Shown here in pieces: positions 33,421-43,135 of a DNA stretch of 64,000 bases. Position numbers and translations under genes: made by a program. The number at the start of each line of letters is the position of its first letter. The first letter of the stretch is position 1. Source of the DNA: Arthrobacter sp. Alg241-R88 (GTDB lineage Bacteria > Actinomycetota > Actinomycetes > Actinomycetales > Micrococcaceae). The stretch covers positions 434,591 to 498,590 of the forward strand of contig NZ_UNRG01000002.1 in the NCBI RefSeq assembly GCF_900537115.1, written 5' to 3'. Below the pieces are notes generated by a model. It made no database searches and was not told the origin of the DNA. It worked only from the letters and a program-made list of their open reading frames with translations.

Positions 33421-34100
33421 GACCGAACCTCGTTCGTTGTGAGGGACGGGAGCGCCAGCCGGTAGGTCCGGTCCTGCTGCTCGTCGGAGTAGTCCAGCGC
33501 CAGCTCTGGGGACTCACGCGGCGCCAGGTAGCTGATCAATAGGTGCTCCGAGCTGTGCGGTGCTATCGGGCCGGGGTCCCGGTCGGAATCCCGCGGCGTG
33601 ACTGTTACAACCGATGAACCCAGCTTTAGCCGGAGCTGGCCCGGGCTGAAAAGCACTGGCACCGCCCCGGCATTCTGAAGTTGCACCTCGAGCAGTACGA
33701 CGTCGGCCCAGGTGAGGTTCAACGGTTCCGGCCCCGCCGCGCCTCCCAACGTCCCGTCGTCGTGGCCGTGAACGTCGGGGCTGGGCTGCGTTGTGCTACT
33801 GACACGCCGAATCCGCATGTCGCCTCCGGTGCCGCCGCCGGCATTCAGTCGCGAGGCAGCGGCCGCCAAGGTCTTGAAAGCTGGTTGTCCCTGGGCATCG
33901 AGTCGGGCAAGGCGTCCGGCCCGAACAATTGCCAGGGATCCAAACGCCGTGGCCACGCTCGTGGTTGTGTTCTCCCGGCTCCGCCCGGCAATGCCATAGG
34001 TACCGCCGGCCAGCAGCAGGAAAGCGCCACCACTCAGCACCAATCCGAACTGGCGGCGACTTAGGCTTCGACTAGTGAAATGGCCTGGTTGAGAAGTCAT
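33417..34100 (-). CDS. Tat-exported protein, partner of the multicopper oxidase
   Basis: 227 aa. Twin-arginine signal SLSRRQFGLVLSGGAFLLLA (about 13-32). The mature region is beta-rich and may bind metal (PDVHGHDDG at about 110). GGGAGATGAC precedes ATG 34100. Its stop overlaps the oxidase start as ATGA, so the two are translated together. Role inferred: an assembly partner or small subunit of the oxidase. Confidence 0.75.
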   Translation of the reverse strand: MTSQPGHFTSRSLSRRQFGLVLSGGAFLLLAGGTYGIAGRSRENTTTSVATAFGSLAIVRAGRLARLDAQGQPAFKTLAAAASRLNAGGGTGGDMRIRRVSSTTQPSPDVHGHDDGTLGGAAGPEPLNLTWADVVLLEVQLQNAGAVPVLFSPGQLRLKLGSSVVTVTPRDSDRDPGPIAPHSSEHLLISYLAPRESPELALDYSDEQQDRTYRLALPSLTTNEVRS

Positions 34101-34280
34101 GTCATCTCCCTGTATTTGCGGATTGGGATCATCCTGCTGGCAACCACCTGCGGAAACCTTGGGGGCAGCTAGGAGGGTGTCTCGATGCGGTTCTGCAGGG
34201 GTGTTGCGGCAATGTCATTCAGTTCACCGGTTGGGTCCGAAACCACTGGTGCAACGGTGCCCTGGCTGCCACTCTGAGTC

Positions 34281-35408
34281 ATGAATACTGCTGACCAGCC
34301 GTCTCCGGAGCCGGGCGGGCAGCCCCGCCAACTGCACGCCGAACGGGTCCGGGCCATCGCCCAGGAAATTGCTTCCGCCGCGAACATCCCAGGAATTTCC
34401 ATTGCAGTGGCCACACCGGACGAGGTCCTTTACGCAGGCGCCGTTGGATACGCCGATCTCGCAGGACATCGTCAGGCGCGGCCCGAGGACCAGTACTTGT
34501 GGTTCTCCATGACCAAAATCGCCACCGCCACCGCCGCAATGAGGCTGCACGCCGACGGACTCCTCGACCTTGAGGCCCCGATTGGCACCTATCTCCGTGG
34601 CTACCGCCCACACCCGCGGCACGGTCACCCCACCACGAGGCAGCTCCTCACCCACACTGCGGGACTGGGCAACCCCCTGCCGGTGCGGTGGGTCCGCCCC
34701 GAACATCACGCGGCAGTCCCAAACCGGCTGGCCCGCATAGTCCGCAAGCACGGGGCACCACACACAACGGTTGGCAGCCGGGCAGCCTACTCCAACATCG
34801 GTTACCTGCTGGCGGGCGAGGTTATGGAGGCCGCCGCTGGACGCCCGGTGGAGGAATGCGTCCAGGAACTGGTGCTCGACCCGTTGGGCATGACCAGGAC
34901 CGGATACGGCTATAACAGCGCGGCTCCCCGCGCGGTGGGATATGTGCGCATGGCACCTCTCCTTCGGCCGGTGCTGGTCCGGATTCTGCCGAAAGGGGTG
35001 GTGGGGCCGCAGGTGGGTCCCTACACCAGCCTGAACCCGTTCGTGGTGAACGGCGCCGCGTACGGTGGCCTCCTCGGCACTGCTGCCGACGCCTCCCGGC
35101 TGGCCGCAGCCCATGCCGCCGCGGCTACGGACCCGCACCCGGTTCTGGGACAGGGCGACATCGAGGAGATGCGGACTATCCACGCCTTCGGCAAGCGATT
35201 CGACCACGGCATCGGATGGTTCCGCAAACCGGCGGATGCCACGCGCAGCCCTGCATTCGTCGAACACTACGGGACCGGTGGTGGCTTCTGGAACGCCATG
35301 CGCATCTACCCTAAGGACCGGCTGGCCCTGGTTGCCATGGCCAACACAACAGCCGCGTGGGATGTCGACCGCCTCTTCACCCAGCTCAAGGGCCTGCCCT
35401 GGGCATGA
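34281..35408 (+). CDS. Serine hydrolase of the beta-lactamase/PBP fold
   Basis: 375 aa. The three class-defining motifs are in place: Ser76-x-x-Lys79 (FSMTK), Tyr170-Ser-Asn172 (YSNIGYLL) and HYGTGGGF near residue 333 in place of KTG. No signal peptide, so it probably acts in the cytoplasm as an esterase or D-aminopeptidase-like hydrolase. Divergent from the oxidase operon. Substrate unknown. Confidence 0.88.
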   Translation: MNTADQPSPEPGGQPRQLHAERVRAIAQEIASAANIPGISIAVATPDEVLYAGAVGYADLAGHRQARPEDQYLWFSMTKIATATAAMRLHADGLLDLEAPIGTYLRGYRPHPRHGHPTTRQLLTHTAGLGNPLPVRWVRPEHHAAVPNRLARIVRKHGAPHTTVGSRAAYSNIGYLLAGEVMEAAAGRPVEECVQELVLDPLGMTRTGYGYNSAAPRAVGYVRMAPLLRPVLVRILPKGVVGPQVGPYTSLNPFVVNGAAYGGLLGTAADASRLAAAHAAAATDPHPVLGQGDIEEMRTIHAFGKRFDHGIGWFRKPADATRSPAFVEHYGTGGGFWNAMRIYPKDRLALVAMANTTAAWDVDRLFTQLKGLPWA

Positions 35409-35428
35409 TCATTATCAAGTTCGCGCAG

Positions 35429-35887
35429 CTAAAGCCCGCGAGTGTGAGCACCGGCCAGGTGACGGTTCCGTCCCTCGATGAGCTTCCGGAGGTAGCGGGC
35501 AAGGACCAGTCTTTCGATAAGGCGACCTATGAGTCCGAAGGGGGTCTCGAACTCGATCCGGTCCACCATTGTGGTTCCGGCAGGATCTTCCCTGAATTCG
35601 TGCACGTGCCGGAACCGCCGAAACGGTCCCCGAACCTGCTCATCCACAAAATAATTGGGCGACTGCAGCTCGGTGATCCGGCTTGTCATCCTTAGCGGAA
35701 GGCCGAAATGCCAGGCCCGCCACGTTACTTCGTCGCCCAGCGAGATGAGGCCGGTAGTCACACCGGCAATGGCTTCCTCACGGGACTCCGCCATCGATTC
35801 CTTATGGGCGTCGACGCTCCGGGCAAGGTCAAACAGCTCCAGCCTGGGCATGCTTGTCCGCGTTGTGCACTCAAAGTAGACGGCCAT
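35429..35887 (-). CDS. SRPBCC family protein
   Basis: 152 aa from ATG 35887 (MAVYFECTTRTSMPRLELFD). START/SRPBCC-like: helix with EEAIAGVTTG, strands VTWRAWHFGLPLRMTSRI and a long C-terminal helix RLIERLVLARYLRKLIEGR. It probably binds a hydrophobic ligand. A longer upstream frame to 35974 has no ribosome-binding site. Convergent with the serine hydrolase. Confidence 0.8.
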   Translation of the reverse strand: MAVYFECTTRTSMPRLELFDLARSVDAHKESMAESREEAIAGVTTGLISLGDEVTWRAWHFGLPLRMTSRITELQSPNYFVDEQVRGPFRRFRHVHEFREDPAGTTMVDRIEFETPFGLIGRLIERLVLARYLRKLIEGRNRHLAGAHTRGL

Positions 35888-36111
35888 TGTCAGAGTATGG
35901 CAGTTCTTCGTTTCCCTGCCCGACATGGTGCAGGTGCAAACCGCGATCCCCGCCCGGCAGCCGGAACCGTACAATCCCCACCCGTCCTGCGGTTCTGCAG
36001 CGCAGGCGCGGACGGTAGACTTGGATGGGCCGTTCTCCGGCCATTGCCGCCCACGCCCACCACAGACGCTCTGGGCTGCGGCTTATCCCTCTGTGAAAGG
36101 CTTTACCTGCT

Positions 36112-37710
36112 GTGATTACTGTCCAGGATCTTGAACTGCGCGCCGGCGCCCGGCTCCTGATGGACCAGGTGAGCTTCCGCATCGACAAGGGAGACAAGAT
36201 CGGACTGGTGGGCCGCAACGGCGCCGGGAAGACCACGCTGACCCGGGTTCTCGCAGGGGAGGGGCTCCCTGCTGCCGGCAAAGTCACCCGCACCGGCGAG
36301 ATCGGCTACCTGCCCCAGGATCCCCGCACCCCGGACATGGAGCAGCTTGCGCGGGACCGGATCCTGTCCGTCCGGGGCCTGGACATCGCCGTCGGCAAGC
36401 TCCGCCTGGCCCACGAAGAGATGGCCAGCGAAGACGCTGCTGTCCAGCGCAAGGCGATGAACCGCTACGACCGGCTCGAGTCCGAGTTCCTGGCGGCGGG
36501 CGGCTATGCAGCCGAAGCCGAGGCGGCGGCAATCTGCTCCAACCTTGCGCTGCCGGACCGTCTGCTGAACCAGCCGCTCAAGACCCTCTCCGGTGGCCAG
36601 CGGCGCCGCGTGGAGCTCGCGCGGATTCTTTACTCGGATGCCGAGACCATGCTCCTCGATGAGCCCACCAACCATCTTGACGCCGATTCCATCGCCTGGC
36701 TTCGCGACTTCCTGAAAAACCACCAGGGCGGATTGATCGTTATCAGCCACGACACCGAACTGCTCGAAGCCACCGTCAACAAGGTCTTCCTGCTCGATGC
36801 CAACCGCGCCCAGATCGACTTCTACAACATGGATTGGAAGCGATACCTCACCCAGCGCGAAACCGACGAGCGTGCCCGGAAGCGGGAACGTGCCAACGCT
36901 GAGAAGAAGGCCCAGGTCCTCTTTGACCAGGCCAACAAGATGCGCGCCAAGGCCACCAAGGCCGTCGCAGCACAGAACATGGCCAAGCGCGCCGAACGCC
37001 TGCTGAGCGGACTCGAGGCCGTCCGCGAGCAGGACCGCGTAGCAGCCTTGCGCTTCCCGGACCCGTCACCCTGCGGCAGGACTCCGCTGACAGCCGAGGG
37101 CCTCAGCAAGTCGTACGGTTCACTGGAGATCTTTACCGATGTGGACCTTGCCATCGACCGCGGCTCCAAGGTTGTTATCCTCGGCCTCAACGGCGCGGGC
37201 AAGACCACCCTCCTGCGCATGTTGGCCGGTGTGGACAAGCCCGACACCGGTGACGTGATCGCCGGGCACGGCCTGAAGGTGGGCTACTACGCCCAGGAAC
37301 ATGAGACTCTCGACGTCGACCGCACCGTCCTGGAAAACATGCGGTCCGCTGCTCCCGACATGAAGGACGCGGAGGTGCGCGGCATCCTGGGCTCCTTCCT
37401 GTTCTCCGGGGACGACGTCGACAAGCCCGCCGGCGTGCTTTCCGGCGGCGAGAAGACCCGCCTGGCCCTGGCCACCATCGTGGCATCCAGCGCCAACGTC
37501 CTGCTCCTGGACGAGCCCACCAACAACCTCGACCCCGCCAGCCGCGCAGAGATCCTGGGCGCCCTCAAGAACTACAGCGGCGCCGTCGTCCTGGTAAGCC
37601 ACGACGAAGGGGCGGTCGAAGCCCTCAACCCCGAGCGCGTCGTCCTGCTGCCCGACGGCGTCGAGGACCACTGGAACGAAGACTACCTGGACCTGATTAC
37701 GCTGGCTTGA
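36112..37710 (+). CDS. ABC-F family ATP-binding protein
   Basis: 532 aa from GTG 36112. Two fused ABC domains without membrane segments: Walker A GRNGAGKTT (34-42) with signature LSGGQRRR and Walker B MLLDEPTNHLDA; then GLNGAGKTT (about 359) with LSGGEKTR and LLLDEPTNNLD. The linker between the domains is highly charged, as in translation-associated ABC-F proteins such as EttA-like factors. It acts on the ribosome rather than in transport. A resistance role cannot be told from sequence. Confidence 0.92.
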   Translation: MITVQDLELRAGARLLMDQVSFRIDKGDKIGLVGRNGAGKTTLTRVLAGEGLPAAGKVTRTGEIGYLPQDPRTPDMEQLARDRILSVRGLDIAVGKLRLAHEEMASEDAAVQRKAMNRYDRLESEFLAAGGYAAEAEAAAICSNLALPDRLLNQPLKTLSGGQRRRVELARILYSDAETMLLDEPTNHLDADSIAWLRDFLKNHQGGLIVISHDTELLEATVNKVFLLDANRAQIDFYNMDWKRYLTQRETDERARKRERANAEKKAQVLFDQANKMRAKATKAVAAQNMAKRAERLLSGLEAVREQDRVAALRFPDPSPCGRTPLTAEGLSKSYGSLEIFTDVDLAIDRGSKVVILGLNGAGKTTLLRMLAGVDKPDTGDVIAGHGLKVGYYAQEHETLDVDRTVLENMRSAAPDMKDAEVRGILGSFLFSGDDVDKPAGVLSGGEKTRLALATIVASSANVLLLDEPTNNLDPASRAEILGALKNYSGAVVLVSHDEGAVEALNPERVVLLPDGVEDHWNEDYLDLITLA

Positions 37711-37741
37711 GCCGTCTCGCTGCCTGCCTTACGTCCGCTCC

Positions 37742-37815
37742 GCGGCGCAGGTGATTTCCCGCGTGCTGGCTCCTTCGTCGCCTTTGACGCACGCTACATA
37801 AATCACCTACGCCGC
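37742..37815. repeat. Nested inverted repeat between convergent genes
   Basis: Outer arms of 16 bp at 37742-37757 (starting GCGGCGCAGGTGATTT) and 37800-37815 match at 15 of 16 positions. Inside, GCGTGC at 37761-37766 pairs with GCACGC at 37789-37794. Lies between the ABC-F and YbaK stop codons. It could be a bidirectional terminator or a small mobile (MITE-like) repeat; there is no T-run. Confidence 0.6.
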
Positions 37816-37843
37816 TTCGCTCGTGCCTCTGAAGCCTTACGCT

Positions 37844-38320
37844 TCAACGCACCTTCAGTTCCAGCGCTTCGGTTATTTCTTGAAGCTGCCGGTAGGTGAT
37901 GCTGAACATTGAGTTGTGGTCGCCTGCTCCTGCCCAGAGGAGCTCGTGCTTCTGGAGCGACTTGTCCAGGAGGGTCCTTATCTTTTCGGGGTGGCCAACT
38001 GGGGCTACTCCGCCTACATGCTGGCTGGTGTGCTTCAGGACGAAGTCGGGGGAAGCCCGGCGGATTCGGCCTTCACCCAACTGCTCAGCCACCAGCTTTG
38101 TGTCCACGCGGGCTGCGCCGCTGGCAAGGATCAGCAGGGGTTCTCCGTTGAGGTCGAAGATCAGGCTGTTGGTGATTGCCGCTAGGTCGCATCCCAAAGC
38201 CTCCGCCGCCGCGGCTGCTGTCGGGACGCCGGCCGAAAAGGTCCGCACAGTGTCGCCAAGGCCGGAGCGTACTAACGCCAAGCTCACCCGGCCGACCGGG
38301 CCGCCGTCGTACTCCGTCAT
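37844..38320 (-). CDS. YbaK/EbsC-type aminoacyl-tRNA deacylase
   Basis: 158 aa. The YbaK/ProX fold is seen in IFDLNGEPLLILASGAARVDT, then VGGVAPVGHPEKIRTLLDKSL, and HELLWAGAGDHNSMFSIT with the conserved histidine. Such proteins hydrolyse mischarged Cys-tRNA(Pro) or similar species. Ends beside the nested inverted repeat, 3 bp after SURF1's end in tandem. Confidence 0.88.
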   Translation of the reverse strand: MTEYDGGPVGRVSLALVRSGLGDTVRTFSAGVPTAAAAAEALGCDLAAITNSLIFDLNGEPLLILASGAARVDTKLVAEQLGEGRIRRASPDFVLKHTSQHVGGVAPVGHPEKIRTLLDKSLQKHELLWAGAGDHNSMFSITYRQLQEITEALELKVR

Positions 38321-38323
38321 GCG

Positions 38324-39220
38324 TCAGTAACCCTGGGCGTCCAGGAGTGCATCTTCCTCTTCCTCGGATGTTGCTTTCTTCCGCTTACGGGGAGTTGGCG
38401 GACGGCGGCGGGCTGCCGCGGCAGCCGAGTGGATGGGGCTGCCCGAGGCGAGCGATTCGTCCGTGCTTTCGTCGTCGTCCTCGGCGTCGATCGCTGCGTT
38501 GCGGGCCTGCTGGCGGGCTGCGTAGCCGAAGCCGACAAACATCAGCACGCCGAACGCGAACCACTGCAGCGAGTAGGACAGGTGCGTGCCCTCCTCGGTG
38601 GAGGGCTTCGGGAACGGCAGTGGCATCTCGGCGGCAGGCGGCGTCTCTGAGGCGAGCTGGCCGTACGCCCCGGTGAGCAGGGGGTGCCCGAGCTGGGCCG
38701 AATAGGCGGCGAGGTCGATGGAAGCCAGCTGGCCTTCGGGCGCACCACGCTGCAGTTCCGGCTCAGGATGCTTCAAACGCACGACGGCGGTCACTTCACC
38801 TGCAGGAGGTTCGGGCACCGAATCAGGGCTGCCCGGATTCTTGTTGCCGATGGGCAGCCATCCGCGGTCAACCACGACGGTTTCGCCCGTGATGAGGCGG
38901 AACGGGACAACCACTTCATAGCCTGGCTGGCCGTTCATCGGCCGGTTCCGGACGACGCGCTGCTCATCCGCCAGGTACGAGCCTTTCAGCTCTACCTGCG
39001 TCCACTCCATGGCAGGGTCCAGCCGGTTGCTGAACTGTTCCTTGGCATCAGAGAAGGGGATGGGCGTGGCGGAGTAGTTGGTCACCACACGGTTGATTTC
39101 GGCCAGGGTCTCCGCGCGCCGGTCCATCTGCCAGCGGCCCAGGAAAACGCAGGCGGACGCAAAGATGGCAGCCAGCAGGAGGTATCCCAGCCACTTGCTG
39201 GAGAAAAGGAAACGGTACAT
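38324..39220 (-). CDS. SURF1 family protein (cytochrome oxidase assembly)
   Basis: 298 aa. N-terminal helix (LGYLLLAAIFASACVFLG) followed by the SURF1 GRWQMDRR signature, RPMNGQPGYEVVVPF and VVDRGWLPIG, and a second helix around 220-240 (WFAFGVLMFVGFGYAA). Assists cytochrome c oxidase biogenesis. The last about 55 residues form a charged, Arg/Lys/Glu-rich tail typical of actinobacterial members. The small Cys-rich gene lies immediately upstream. Confidence 0.9.
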   Translation of the reverse strand: MYRFLFSSKWLGYLLLAAIFASACVFLGRWQMDRRAETLAEINRVVTNYSATPIPFSDAKEQFSNRLDPAMEWTQVELKGSYLADEQRVVRNRPMNGQPGYEVVVPFRLITGETVVVDRGWLPIGNKNPGSPDSVPEPPAGEVTAVVRLKHPEPELQRGAPEGQLASIDLAAYSAQLGHPLLTGAYGQLASETPPAAEMPLPFPKPSTEEGTHLSYSLQWFAFGVLMFVGFGYAARQQARNAAIDAEDDDESTDESLASGSPIHSAAAAARRRPPTPRKRKKATSEEEEDALLDAQGY

Positions 39221-39490
39221 TCAGCTGTCCTGCTCCAAGGCACCGGATACGCCCTGGCCCGCAAGCGGCAGAGTTTCCTTCCACAGCCCGCGGGTCTGGA
39301 GGTAATCCTCCAGCCAGTCCCGGTGGTCTGCACAGGCCAGCCAGGTCTTGCGGCGCTCGGGGGAGTGGATCTTGGGGTTGTTCCACTGGAGCTGCCAGGA
39401 TGCCTGGGCCCGGCACGCCTTCCGGGAGCAAATGGCAGCGGCTTCCGCCACGGTGGGATCGGTTCCCGCTGCGAAGTCAAAAATACTCAT
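39221..39490 (-). CDS. Small conserved Cys-containing protein
   Basis: 89 aa. Cysteines in CSRKACRAQ and the conserved block QWNNPKIHSPERRKTWLACADHRD suggest a small zinc-binding fold. Proteins of this family occur beside SURF1 and DUF3099 in many actinobacteria and are sometimes mislabelled as an acetone carboxylase subunit, which is far larger. Overlaps the DUF3099 gene by four bases. Function unknown. Confidence 0.75.
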   Translation of the reverse strand: MSIFDFAAGTDPTVAEAAAICSRKACRAQASWQLQWNNPKIHSPERRKTWLACADHRDWLEDYLQTRGLWKETLPLAGQGVSGALEQDS

Positions 39491-39921
39491 GATGCCCTTC
39501 GCTCCTGCCCGGATGGTGTTTCGTCGTCGTCATCAATCAACTCGCCCTGAAGGACCTCGCTGCCATGCCCGTCATCCGGTGTGGGAGCGGGCGGGCTCTC
39601 AATCTCGGCCAGCGGGGCAGAATCCAGCAGCAGGTCGCTGTGGCCCTCGGCCTTGTCGTTGCCATTGGCTATAACAACCGCAATCCAGGGCAGGAACACT
39701 GCTCCGGCAACCATAACGATCTTAAGCCAGCCGTCCACCACAAAGATCAGGATCAGGCACACCATGCGGATTCCCATGGCCAGCGCGTATTTGACCATGC
39801 GCTGGTGCATGTCCTCGGAATGGCCTCCCGCGGCATCCGTGATGCTGTGGACTTCCGAATCGCCGGAGAACCGCTCGGGTTCTCCAGGCGCGGATTGTCC
39901 CGCATGGTTTTCAAGGGTCAC
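39487..39921 (-). CDS. DUF3099 domain-containing membrane protein
   Basis: 144 aa. A short acidic N-terminus (SITDAAGGHSEDMHQRMVKY) leads to two helices (about 47-65 and 68-86), followed by a long acidic C-terminal tail. Matches DUF3099, which is restricted to actinobacteria. Overlaps the next gene by four bases, forming an operon with the Cys-containing protein and SURF1. Divergent from fabG. Confidence 0.88.
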   Translation of the reverse strand: MTLENHAGQSAPGEPERFSGDSEVHSITDAAGGHSEDMHQRMVKYALAMGIRMVCLILIFVVDGWLKIVMVAGAVFLPWIAVVIANGNDKAEGHSDLLLDSAPLAEIESPPAPTPDDGHGSEVLQGELIDDDDETPSGQERRAS

Positions 39922-39926
39922 GGTGA

Positions 39927-41203
<1,277 letters not shown>

Positions 41204-41394
41204 AGGCCGAGCCTACGCCGGGTCACTCTTTCGGACGGCGCGTTTCACCGGTCCTGGCGCCCGGGCGCGGACCGCCCCAACTAAGCCGTCGCCACCTTAT
41301 TTGTGGGGGTCACACAAGCGGATCGGGAGCGGCCGCTGGCATGATGGACTGCAGACCTTCAGCGATTTAGACGTTTCGAACAAAGGGAGCTCGT

Positions 41395-42156
41395 ATGGGA
41401 CTGCTGGACAACAAGACCGCCATCGTCACCGGATCATCGCGCGGCATCGGGGCTGACGTAGCCAAGATCCTCGCCGGCCAGGGTGCCGCCGTCGTGGTTA
41501 ATTACCGCCAGAAGGCGCCGCGCGCCAACAAGGTAGTGCAGGGAATTGAAGCCGCCGGCGGGCGTGCCGTGGCCGTTGGCGCGGACCTCACCACCCAGGA
41601 AGGCGTCCAGGCCTTGGCCTCCGCCGCCATGGAAAACTTCGGAACGCTGGACATCCTGGTGCTCAACGCCTCCGGCGGCATGGAAACCGGCATGGGCGAG
41701 GACTACGCGCTCAAACTGAACCGCGACGCCCAGGTCAACATGCTCAACGCAGCCGTACCCCTAATGAAGGAAGGCTCCCGCGTGGTGTTCGTTACCAGCC
41801 ACCAGGCCCACTTCATCAACACCGTGCCCACCATGGAGGCCTACGAGCCCGTGGCCCGCAGCAAGCGTGCCGGGGAGGATGCACTGCGGGAACTCATCCC
41901 CAGCCTCGCCGAAAAGGGCATCACCCTGGTGGTTGTGTCCGGCGACATGATCGAGGGCACGGTCACCGCAACGCTCCTTGACCGCTCCACCCCCGGTGCC
42001 ATCGAAGCGCGCCGGGCCGAAGCCGGAAAGCTCTACTCCGTGGAAGAGTTCGCGGAGGTGGTGGCCGGCATGGCTACCGCCGACGTCGAGTCCGGCCACA
42101 CCGAATACGCCGGCGGCGCCGACTACTTCGGCAAGGGCGCGGGCCAGCCCAGCTAG
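41395..42156 (+). CDS. SDR oxidoreductase, possible FabL-type enoyl-ACP reductase
   Basis: 253 aa. Rossmann loop TGSSRGIGADVAK. The active site reads Ser in VVFVTSHQAHF and Tyr-x6-Lys in AYEPVARSKRA. A Y-x6-K spacing, instead of Y-x3-K, is the mark of enoyl-ACP reductases (FabI/InhA), and FabL combines it with a TGxSRGIG loop as here. Just downstream of fabG in the same direction, which supports a fatty-acid role. GGGAG precedes ATG 41395. Function inferred. Confidence 0.8.
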   Translation: MGLLDNKTAIVTGSSRGIGADVAKILAGQGAAVVVNYRQKAPRANKVVQGIEAAGGRAVAVGADLTTQEGVQALASAAMENFGTLDILVLNASGGMETGMGEDYALKLNRDAQVNMLNAAVPLMKEGSRVVFVTSHQAHFINTVPTMEAYEPVARSKRAGEDALRELIPSLAEKGITLVVVSGDMIEGTVTATLLDRSTPGAIEARRAEAGKLYSVEEFAEVVAGMATADVESGHTEYAGGADYFGKGAGQPS

Positions 42157-42170
42157 GCCCCTGAATGCCG

Positions 42171-42214
42171 GATAGGCCCACACCGTCAAGGAATCCTGAT
42201 GGTGTGGGCCTATC
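42171..42214. terminator. Bidirectional terminator hairpin
   Basis: 18-bp arms at 42171-42188 (starting GATAGGCCCACACC) and 42197-42214 pair at 17 of 18 positions with an 8-nt loop. Placed between the convergent SDR gene and serB, so it can end both transcripts. There is no long T-run. Confidence 0.8.
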
Positions 42215-42227
42215 GCGCTTAAGCGGA

Positions 42228-43121
42228 CTAAACGCCTGCCACGTGGCGGACGGCGTCGAGGTACGGCATGTTGACGGCGGCGTCGGCCACGGCGCGCACG
42301 GCAGGCTTCGCGTTGAACGCGACGCCGATCCCGGCGGCGCCAAGCATGTCAAGGTCGTTGGCGCCGTCGCCCACGGCCACGGTGTGTTCCATGGCGATGC
42401 CCTCGGTGGCCGCCCATTCACGCAGGTACTTTTCCTTTGCCGCCCGGTCCACCACTGCGCCCAGCACCTTGCCGGTCAGGGCGCCGTCGACGATCTCCAG
42501 CTCATTCGCCTGCCAGTAGTCCAGCCCCAGCTCAGCGGCTATCGGCTCCAGGATTTGGTTGAACCCGCCCGACACCACGGCCACCACATGGCCCGCGGCC
42601 TTGAAAGCCGCCACGAGTTCGGCGGCCCCCTCGCTGAGTTTCACCTCTTCACGGACGGAATGCACGACGTCGGCCGGCAGCCCCGCGAGCACCTGCACCC
42701 GGGCGTGGAGGCTCTGGGTGAAGTCCAGCTCGCCGCGCATGGCAGCTTCGGTGACAGCAGCCACCTCTTCGCGCTTCCCGGCGTAGGCGGCGAGGAGTTC
42801 GATGACCTCCTGCTGGATCAGGGTGGAATCCACGTCCATGATCAGGAGTTTGCGTTCTGCCGAGCGGAGGCCGTTGGGGACCAGCGCGGTGTCCAGTCCG
42901 GCGATCGACGCCTCGGCGACGGCGTGACGGAGGGCAGCCATCCCGGCCGCAGTGGCGTCCGAAAGCTGAAGTTCGGCCACGTGCACCTGGTACCGCTCGT
43001 CACCACGGTCCGTTTCGGACAGCAGGGCAGCCCCTTGTCCGGTGAGGACGGAACGCAGCTGCTCCAGCCCGGTTGGGGTCACATTCAGGCCATAGCTGAC
43101 GGCGGTCACGTTCGAAGTCAT
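42228..43121 (-). CDS. serB: Phosphoserine phosphatase SerB
   Basis: 297 aa. HAD-family motifs: motif I DVDSTLIQQEVIELLAAYAG (catalytic Asp pair), motif II in VAVVSGGF, motif III lysine and motif IV GDGANDLDML. An N-terminal regulatory ACT-like region (about 1-75) precedes the catalytic domain, as in actinobacterial SerB. Last step of serine synthesis. Ends against the terminator hairpin. Confidence 0.92.
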   Translation of the reverse strand: MTSNVTAVSYGLNVTPTGLEQLRSVLTGQGAALLSETDRGDERYQVHVAELQLSDATAAGMAALRHAVAEASIAGLDTALVPNGLRSAERKLLIMDVDSTLIQQEVIELLAAYAGKREEVAAVTEAAMRGELDFTQSLHARVQVLAGLPADVVHSVREEVKLSEGAAELVAAFKAAGHVVAVVSGGFNQILEPIAAELGLDYWQANELEIVDGALTGKVLGAVVDRAAKEKYLREWAATEGIAMEHTVAVGDGANDLDMLGAAGIGVAFNAKPAVRAVADAAVNMPYLDAVRHVAGV

Positions 43122-43135
43122 GCCTGCAATCTTAG

